DNA of 64,000 bases, taken from NCBI GenBank assembly GCA_017303635.1, contig JAFLCG010000004.1, positions 124,001-188,000 on the forward strand, given 5' to 3'. Source of the stretch: Anaerolineae bacterium. Lineage in GTDB: Bacteria; Chloroflexota; Anaerolineae; Aggregatilineales; Phototrophicaceae. The notes under the pieces were generated by a model that saw nothing but the letters and a program-made list of their open reading frames with translations, was not told where the DNA came from and searched no databases. Below are positions 58,820 through 64,000 of this stretch, one piece after another (within the stretch, counting starts at the first letter, position 1; each line of letters begins with the position of its first letter). Position numbers and translations under genes: made by a program.

Positions 58820-59025
58820 GGAGAGTCGGTTCTTTCTGCCCGCGTTGGGGCGATGAGTCGTTTCATGCGTTTGGTGAGTTCGGAGCGGGTGAGCATGACG
58901 CGGCGACCACAGCCGGTACAACGCAGGGCGACATCCGCCCCTACGCGCTCGACCAGCCAATCCGTCGCGCCGCAGGGGTGAGCCTTCTTCATCTGGATAC
59001 GATCACCGACAGCCAGCGCCTGCAT
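58816..59025 (-). CDS. DUF951 zinc-ribbon-like small protein
   Basis: 69 residues. The family pattern is complete: 'ALAVGDRIQMKKAHPCGATDW', 'VGADVALRCTGCGRRVMLTRSEL' and a basic C-terminal end. Three Cys and a His ('HPCG', 'CTGCG') may bind zinc. DUF951 is widespread in Firmicutes and Chloroflexota, often near ychF or parB; its function is unknown. AAAGGTG precedes the ATG. Its stop overlaps the glycosyltransferase start, so the two are coupled. Confidence 0.88.
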   Translation of the reverse strand: MQALAVGDRIQMKKAHPCGATDWLVERVGADVALRCTGCGRRVMLTRSELTKRMKRLIAPTRAERTDSP

Positions 59026-59198
59026 GTTTCACCTTTTCGCCGAGTGTACCATACACAACACCCGGCAGGAGGTGAGGTGGCGCTCTGAAAGATCATTCTG
59101 CTAGCGAGCAGTATCAGCGTCGTCAGTTGGTCCTGTGATGCTGCCTATATGACGGTAAAATCCAATCAACAGATGGATATCAGGGCTAACAACTGCTC

Positions 59199-60014
59199 AT
59201 GGACATCAGCGCGCCGCAACAGTCACCTTCCGTGAACCTCAAGAGCATCGCGCTGCCGGCGCAACATGGGGTCTGGGGCTTCTGGCTAGAACCGTCGCTG
59301 GCAGCGATGATCGCTGCCCCGTCATGGGCGGGATTGTGCCTGAGCCTGGCGGCTTTGAGCGCCCTGCTGCTCCACCATCCCCTGACGGTAATGCTTAAGG
59401 ATTACCGCCGCCGCAAACGTTATGCGCGAACCCACTGGGCAGAGCGTTTTGTGCTGGTGTATGGCGGCATGGCGCTGATCAGTTTACTGCTGGCGATCAA
59501 CCTCGCTCCGCATCCCTTCCTGAACGGGCTACTGCTGGCAGTACCTTTTGCGCTGGTTCAGATTGGCTTTGAGCTGCGGAATCAAGTTCGACACCCATTG
59601 GCAGAAATCAGCGGTGCCATCGCCTTTGCTGCACTGGCACCCTCAATCCTGCTGATATCCGGCTGGGAGTGGTCGCTGGCGATCGGTCTATGGGTGGTGC
59701 TGGTGATCCGCGCGGTGGTTTCCATCCTGTATATTCGGGCACGGCTGCGACTGGAAAAGGGAAAACCTGCTCATGCACCCGCCGTCATGATTACCCACCT
59801 GGTCGGGTTGATCGTACTGGCTGGATTGATGGTCACCAGCCTGAGCCCCTGGTTGAACCTGATCGGCGGACTGGTGCTGCTCATCCGGGCGGGGTTGGGA
59901 GTAAGCGCTTTCAGAACACCGACCCCGGCCAAAGTCATTGGTTTCCGCGAGATCGCTTACGGATTGATCGTCGCCCTGCTGGCAGGGGTTGGGATGCGTC
60001 TGCTGGTGGCCTGA
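59199..60014 (+). CDS. YwiC-like integral membrane protein
   Basis: 271 residues with about eight helices. The N-terminal 'ALPAQHGVWGFWLEPSLAAM' is the signature of the YwiC family (compare 'P.EHGAW...L.P'), and a cytoplasmic loop 'KDYRRRKRYARTHWAERF' follows the second helix. The fold is related to UbiA prenyltransferases but lacks clear Asp-rich motifs. Function is unknown. The ribosome-binding site is weak. Confidence 0.78.
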   Translation: MDISAPQQSPSVNLKSIALPAQHGVWGFWLEPSLAAMIAAPSWAGLCLSLAALSALLLHHPLTVMLKDYRRRKRYARTHWAERFVLVYGGMALISLLLAINLAPHPFLNGLLLAVPFALVQIGFELRNQVRHPLAEISGAIAFAALAPSILLISGWEWSLAIGLWVVLVIRAVVSILYIRARLRLEKGKPAHAPAVMITHLVGLIVLAGLMVTSLSPWLNLIGGLVLLIRAGLGVSAFRTPTPAKVIGFREIAYGLIVALLAGVGMRLLVA

Positions 60015-60120
60015 CATCAGGGTTTTTCCCATCGTAGGGCTTCCGTAGTTGAAGGTCGACTGCAGACGGATAATGCAAGCGTCGTCCCTACAGCATAGGT
60101 CGGTTGCGTAAGGATATACG

Positions 60121-60145
60121 AGGGGCGACCCGGCGGGTCGCCCCT
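60121..60145. repeat. palindromic repeat (AGGGGCGACCC hairpin)
   Basis: AGGGGCGACCC and GGGTCGCCCCT form an 11-bp perfect stem with a GGC loop. It belongs to the same family as 20167-20193. Confidence 0.7.
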
Positions 60146-60169
60146 ACGCACATAACCTAATACGTGAAT

Positions 60170-60200
60170 CAAAAAGGCGGCCCCTGCCGGGAACCGCCTT
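60170..60200 (-). terminator. Rho-independent terminator of the desaturase gene
   Basis: On the minus strand AAGGCGG pairs with CCGCCTT, extended by an inner CCC/GGG, followed by TTTTTGATT. It lies 19 bases past the stop at 60219. Confidence 0.8.
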
Positions 60201-60218
60201 CTCGTTATTGACGAGACC

Positions 60219-61289
60219 TTAAACGGGTTCTGCTGCCCGTTCCCGACCCTCAATCACCGCGGCTTCAGCATCATCTGGCGCATGGTAGCCGATCATCTTG
60301 GCGCGGTCTTCATCCCACACGCGGACGAACAATGACTTCAAGCTGGTCTTGAGCGTCATCGGCTCCACACTCTGGAACAACTCATGGCTGTTGTGGCACT
60401 CCTCCAGCTTGTAGTTGGGGATTTTGGGTGCCAGGTGATGGATGTGATGGAAACCGATGTTGCCGGTGAACCATTGCAGCGGTTTCGGCAGCATGTAGAA
60501 GGAACTACCGTAGAGCGAGGCCTGTGCAAAATCCCACTTGTCATGGTATTCCCAGTAGGTATTTTCGTACTGATGCTGGACGTAGAACATCCACACGCCC
60601 ACGCCGGACGCCACCATGATGACGGGCAGTTGCACGGCGATATACGGGGCCAAGCCAATCGTCCCCCACATGCCGAAGAAGATACCGGCGAGCGCCAAAT
60701 TGGTGCCGTGCAGGCTCCACTTTTCGCGACTGGTGGCGGCGCTGTTGAAGATCGGCAGGCGTTGGAGCACCACAAAATCGATCACCGGGCCAAAGCCAAA
60801 AATGACCACTGGATTGCGGTACAGACGGTAAGCGATGCGCTTCCAGGTGGGCAGCTTGTCGTATTCGGCGCGGGTCAAAGTCCAGATGTCGCCGACACCA
60901 CGATGATCCAGATCACCAGAGGTGGCATGGTGGATGGCATGGGCCTGACGCCAGGAGTAGTAGGGCGTGAAGACAATCAGTCCGGTCAGCGTGCCGACCA
61001 GATCATTGGCCCAGCGCTGCTTGAAAAAGGAACCGTGTCCAACATCGTGGAAGATGATGAAGATGCGGACGGCGAACAGGCCTGCCAGCATCGAAAAGGG
61101 CAGCGATGCCCAGATCGAAATCTCCAGGGCGCGGTAGGCTACGTACCACAGGATGAAGAATGGGCAGATGCTGTTCACCAACTGCCATAAACTGGCACGC
61201 AGGTCGCTGGACATGAACGGCTTAACGGCGCTCGTCCAGACAGATTTTTCGATTTTGGGGAATTTCTCAGCAGGTGAAAGAGTGGTCAT
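60219..61289 (-). CDS. membrane fatty acid desaturase
   Basis: 356 residues with four hydrophobic helices and the three His boxes that bind a di-iron centre: 'FHDVGHGSF' (~residues 97-105), 'QAHAIHHATSGDLDH' (~132-146) and 'GFHHIHHLAPKIP' (~290). The spacing and the 'GDLDHRGVGDIWTLT' segment fit omega-6/delta-12-type acyl-lipid desaturases. It introduces a double bond in membrane acyl chains using O2 and ferredoxin or cytochrome b5-type electrons. GGAG is 6 bases before the ATG. The DGD/MGDG-type glycosyltransferase nearby suggests a membrane-lipid theme. Confidence 0.9.
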   Translation of the reverse strand: MTTLSPAEKFPKIEKSVWTSAVKPFMSSDLRASLWQLVNSICPFFILWYVAYRALEISIWASLPFSMLAGLFAVRIFIIFHDVGHGSFFKQRWANDLVGTLTGLIVFTPYYSWRQAHAIHHATSGDLDHRGVGDIWTLTRAEYDKLPTWKRIAYRLYRNPVVIFGFGPVIDFVVLQRLPIFNSAATSREKWSLHGTNLALAGIFFGMWGTIGLAPYIAVQLPVIMVASGVGVWMFYVQHQYENTYWEYHDKWDFAQASLYGSSFYMLPKPLQWFTGNIGFHHIHHLAPKIPNYKLEECHNSHELFQSVEPMTLKTSLKSLFVRVWDEDRAKMIGYHAPDDAEAAVIEGRERAAEPV

Positions 61290-61444
61290 GGTGTCTCCAG
61301 GCTATTCCGGCGGGGTATTCCGCCCGGAAAGGTGAACGATTGACAGATGTGCTTGTGAAGAGGTTCACCAATACAATTATCATAAACCCCACACCCAGCC
61401 TGGAGACACGGTCAATTAAATGAGAAATCTGGTACGATCATGGT

Positions 61445-61822
61445 ATGAACCCGCTCAAGCCTAATCCTTACCTGGAAGAACCGGCACCGCCCCTGCGGAA
61501 TCCGCGTGGCAATCTGCTGATTGGCTGGTTGGTGTTCCTGGGTGTCGCCAACGTGCTTGGACTGATCCGGGGCATCGAGCGCGCCAGTCCGCTGCACATT
61601 GCCTGGGCGGTCTTCGGCCTGCTGTGCGTGGCGGGCATCTGGGGCTGGTTCCGACTGGCATACTTCGCCATCTATCTGGGTTTTCTGTTCAACATGGCGA
61701 CCAGCCTCGACCTGTTCGCCAGTGGTCAACAATCGGATGCAGTCATCCTGTTCCTGAGCAGCCTGACTTATGCGGCTGTCACTTTTTTCCTGATTCACCA
61801 TCGATTGAATGAGTTCCGCTGA
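61445..61822 (+). CDS. small hypothetical membrane protein
   Basis: 125 residues with four helices ('NLLIGWLVFLGVANVLGLI', 'LHIAWAVFGLLCVAGIWGWF', 'LAYFAIYLGFLFNMATSLDL', 'AVILFLSSLTYAAVTFFLI'). No family recognised. Its stop TGA overlaps the next ATG by one base (TGATG), so it is coupled to the methyltransferase. Confidence 0.72.
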   Translation: MNPLKPNPYLEEPAPPLRNPRGNLLIGWLVFLGVANVLGLIRGIERASPLHIAWAVFGLLCVAGIWGWFRLAYFAIYLGFLFNMATSLDLFASGQQSDAVILFLSSLTYAAVTFFLIHHRLNEFR

Positions 61823-62973
61823 TGCCTCAACGACCTGCTAAACGCCGACCTATCGGTACTGTCCCACGTAATGTGCGCCCAACGCGCAAACCAGCCCCCC
61901 CTAAACCGGAAGCTCCACCGCCGAAGCCTGCCCCGGTCGTACACCGCTATGAAGCAGACATTGCCGAAGGGCTGGAAGCGCTGGCGGAAGAAGAAATCCT
62001 CTCGCTGCTGGGGAGTGGTGTCACCTTTGAAGAGCGCGTCCGCAAGCCGGGCATCCTGCGCTTCAGCTATGCCGGGAATCCCTTCCACCTGACGCGCCTG
62101 AAAACTGTGCAAGCGGTTTATCACCGCGCCTACTACCCGGTGCCGCGCCCGAAAGCCCTGCTTGGTGACCAGCACTTTAAGGCGCTGCTGGCGCAGATCG
62201 CACTGGTGCGAGCGCTCTCGCCTGCCGATGCCTACCAAACCTTTTTCCTGAGCGCCGCCGGGTCCGAGTCCTCGGTCATGCAGCGCCTCAAAACCGAACT
62301 AGGCGCCAAGATCGGCTTGGCGCCCGGCGCGGAAGAAGGGGATCTGCTGTTACGGCTGCGACATCCGCTGGAGGGAGGAGAAGGCTGGGAAATGCTCGTC
62401 CGGCTCTCGCCGCGACCCCTGGCAACTCGGAACTGGCGAGTCTGCAACCGGGAAGGCGCGCTCAATGCGGCGGTGGCCCATGCGATGGTCGCCCTGACGC
62501 AACCGGCGCCGGATGATGCCTTCCTCAATCTGATGTGCGGCAGCGGCACGCTGCTCATCGAACGCCTGCTACACATGCCTGCCGCCAGTGTCGCCGGTTA
62601 TGACCATGACGAGCAGGCGATTATCTGCGCGCGACAGAACGTGGACGCCGCCGGTTTTAGCGAGCAGATCAGCCTGCGGGTGGGCGACTGCCGTCACCTG
62701 CCCCTGCCAGATAAGAGTATTGATGCGCTGGTGGGTGACCTCCCCTTCGGGCATCTGGTCGGTTCCCATGAGCATAATGTGGAGTTGTATCCGGAGTTAC
62801 TGGCTGAGGCAGCCCGTGTGGCAAAGCCCGGCGCACGCTGCGTCCTCATCACCCACGAAGTGCGGTTGATGGAGGCGCTGATGAGCGAGTCGGCGGTATG
62901 GGACGTGGAGCAGGTGCTGCGGGTGGCACTTGGCGGCTTGTATCCGCGCCTATTCGTGCTGGTGCGGAAGTAG
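61822..62973 (+). CDS. THUMP-domain RNA methyltransferase (Trm14/RlmL-like)
   Basis: 383 residues. A Pro/Lys-rich N-terminus (~1-40), a THUMP-type RNA-binding domain, and a class I SAM methyltransferase with motif I 'FLNLMCGSGTLLIE', motif II 'VAGYDHDEQAIICARQN' and the catalytic loop 'VGDLPFGHLVGSHEHN'. The D-L-P-F tetrad (instead of N-P-P-Y) is typical of the Trm14/TrmN group that makes N2-methylguanosine in tRNA; 23S rRNA is the alternative target. It is coupled to the small membrane protein upstream. Confidence 0.85.
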   Translation: MPQRPAKRRPIGTVPRNVRPTRKPAPPKPEAPPPKPAPVVHRYEADIAEGLEALAEEEILSLLGSGVTFEERVRKPGILRFSYAGNPFHLTRLKTVQAVYHRAYYPVPRPKALLGDQHFKALLAQIALVRALSPADAYQTFFLSAAGSESSVMQRLKTELGAKIGLAPGAEEGDLLLRLRHPLEGGEGWEMLVRLSPRPLATRNWRVCNREGALNAAVAHAMVALTQPAPDDAFLNLMCGSGTLLIERLLHMPAASVAGYDHDEQAIICARQNVDAAGFSEQISLRVGDCRHLPLPDKSIDALVGDLPFGHLVGSHEHNVELYPELLAEAARVAKPGARCVLITHEVRLMEALMSESAVWDVEQVLRVALGGLYPRLFVLVRK

Positions 62974-62996
62974 ACGCCCGTAGTTCAATTACAGTT

Positions 62997-63081
62997 GGAC
63001 TTACGCAATCACGGGCGGATATACGGCGAAGACGCCACGCTACGCGCCGCCCCTACGCAATGCGGTGTGTTGCGTAAGTCC
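62997..63081. mobile_element. short MITE-like element with GGACTTACGCAA inverted ends
   Basis: GGACTTACGCAA at 62997-63008 and TTGCGTAAGTCC at 63070-63081 are perfect 12-bp inverted repeats 61 bases apart. TACAG occurs on both sides. The interior is GC-rich and palindromic (GGGCGG...CGCCCC). The GGACTTACGCA end is a known type of IS/MITE terminus in cyanobacteria and Chloroflexota. Confidence 0.65.
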
Positions 63082-63160
63082 TATACAGATGGCTCTTTGG
63101 AATCCTGGCGCGACAACCGCGCCGTCCTTCATTTTCATGTGACAACAGGGACATTACCTC

Positions 63161-64000
63161 ATGTTACCTTTTCGCCTGCTCTGCCTGTTGGTCGTCAGCC
63201 TGTTCATTGTTACACCGTTGCGGGCGCAAGAAGGCACTTTAACCGTCGATGCCAGTACCGAACTAGGGCCTATCTCTCCTTATATCTATGGGGCGAATTA
63301 TGGGCCGTGGGCACTGGTTTCACTGGACATGATGCCTGCAGCAGAACAAGCGGGAGTCACTCATCTGCGTTTCCCAGCAGGTAACTGGGGCGACCTCAAC
63401 AATATCACCCCCTTCCAGCTTGATATGTTCATGAGCCAGGCGCGCCTTTTCGGGTCGGAACCGAGTATCAGTGTCCGGTTAGACCAGGGAACACCGGAGC
63501 AGGCAGCCGAACTGGTACGTTATGCCAACATCGAAAAAGGATATGGCATTCGTTACTGGAGCATCGGCAATGAGCCGGACCTGTTTACCGACTACACCGT
63601 TGAAGAACTGAACCGGGAATGGCGAGCCATTGCGCTGGCAATGGAGGCTGTCGATCCGTCGATCATCCTGATTGGGCCGGAAGTCAGCCAATATCCACCG
63701 ACTGAAGCAGGCGACCCGTATAATAACCTGCGGCGCGATATGGTACGCGGATTCCTGGAAGTCAATGGTGATCTGGTCGATATTGTGTCAATCCACCGCT
63801 ATCCGTTCCCTATCAGTATGACCTCCAGCACGACTATCGAAGACCTGCGCGACAATCCAGGGGAATGGGATGTGATTATCCCCAACCTGCGTGCGCTGAT
63901 CCGCGATACCATAGGTCATGATTTACCCGTTGCCGTGACCGAGGTCAATTCACACTGGGATATTCGCAGTGGTGGAGAGACGTCGCCGGACTCGGAGTAT
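63161..64000 (+). CDS. secreted clan-A glycoside hydrolase (3' end outside the window)
   Basis: At least 280 residues; the frame is open to base 64000. A signal peptide 'LLCLLVVSLFIVTPLRAQEG' is followed by 'ISPYIYGANYGPW', 'GVTHLRFPAGNWGDLNN', the acid/base Glu in 'IRYWSIGNEPDLFTDY' and the nucleophile Glu in 'LPVAVTEVNSHW'. This is a (beta/alpha)8 clan GH-A enzyme, close in style to GH39/GH51/GH44 arabinofuranosidase- or xylosidase-like proteins; the exact family cannot be fixed from the part seen. It starts just after the MITE-like element, with AGGGA 11 bases upstream. Confidence 0.82.
   Translation, partial: MLPFRLLCLLVVSLFIVTPLRAQEGTLTVDASTELGPISPYIYGANYGPWALVSLDMMPAAEQAGVTHLRFPAGNWGDLNNITPFQLDMFMSQARLFGSEPSISVRLDQGTPEQAAELVRYANIEKGYGIRYWSIGNEPDLFTDYTVEELNREWRAIALAMEAVDPSIILIGPEVSQYPPTEAGDPYNNLRRDMVRGFLEVNGDLVDIVSIHRYPFPISMTSSTTIEDLRDNPGEWDVIIPNLRALIRDTIGHDLPVAVTEVNSHWDIRSGGETSPDSEY

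Noticed and set aside
1..64000. tRNA, rRNA, origin of replication or complete prophage
   Set aside because: No cloverleaf with CCA-type acceptor, no rRNA core sequence, no DnaA-box cluster and no integrase or terminase gene was seen by eye; a tRNAscan/barrnap run would be decisive.

Overview
The window is a 64 kb piece of a moderately GC-rich bacterial chromosome. The protein set suggests a Chloroflexota (Anaerolineae-like) organism. Supporting signs are Thr/Pro 'TPTPT' linkers in envelope proteins, a SARP/BTAD regulator, GAF-rich multidomain histidine kinases, DUF951, a YwiC-like protein and many lone Uma2- or TIR-type accessory genes. This placement is an inference from gene content. I saw no rRNA or tRNA gene. 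Both edges cut a gene: an Lrp/AsnC regulator on the left and a secreted glycoside hydrolase on the right.

Layout. 0-5.6 kb: a lipid/acyl operon (KAS III-like synthase, acyl-CoA ligase, alpha/beta hydrolase) next to a BTAD transcription factor; both promoters carry the same 17-18 bp box. 5.8-15.3 kb: O-antigen ligase-like protein, a 1317-aa GAF/PAS histidine kinase, a TPR histidine kinase, a solitary phage portal gene and a receiver-only response regulator. 15.4-22 kb: Uma2 nuclease-like, MoaB, HAD phosphatase and a peptide ABC importer operon (binding protein and two permeases). 22-28.4 kb: a membrane protein, an Hsp70-HEAT fusion, an AttH/CrtC-like lipocalin and a LuxR-type regulator. 28.6-36.2 kb: diheme cytochrome c divergent from a Tat-exported two-domain multicopper oxidase, a NarX/NarL-type two-component pair, and an ABC exporter whose ATPase and permease genes are separated by a small protein plus a retropepsin-like protease. 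A TGTCATG box lies upstream of both the oxidase/cytochrome pair and the two-component/ABC pair.

36-52.7 kb: envelope proteins, a tail-tube-like protein, three hydrolases including DDAH, a TIR-TM-WD40 protein bracketed by two 91-bp direct repeats, a GH36 alpha-galactosidase, an epimerase, a HEAT-repeat protein and a cytochrome P450. Two accessory genes here are each followed by a decayed copy of the end of the neighbouring gene. 52.8-64 kb: S9 peptidase, a strong candidate small RNA or attenuated leader with a consensus promoter and terminator, a TIR-TM-sulfatase-modifying-factor protein, an MBL-fold hydrolase, an MGDG-synthase-like glycosyltransferase with DUF951, YwiC-like protein, fatty acid desaturase, RNA methyltransferase and the partial glycosidase.

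The most interesting items are the structured RNA at 54786-54888, the TIR-WD40 cassette between its direct repeats, the DUF-retropepsin pair inside an ABC operon, the Hsp70-HEAT protein whose stop codon lies in the terminal repeat of a MITE-like element, and the shared operator-like boxes. The window is also full of palindromic and short-period repeats, two of which have been translated into proteins (acyl-CoA ligase and phage portal).
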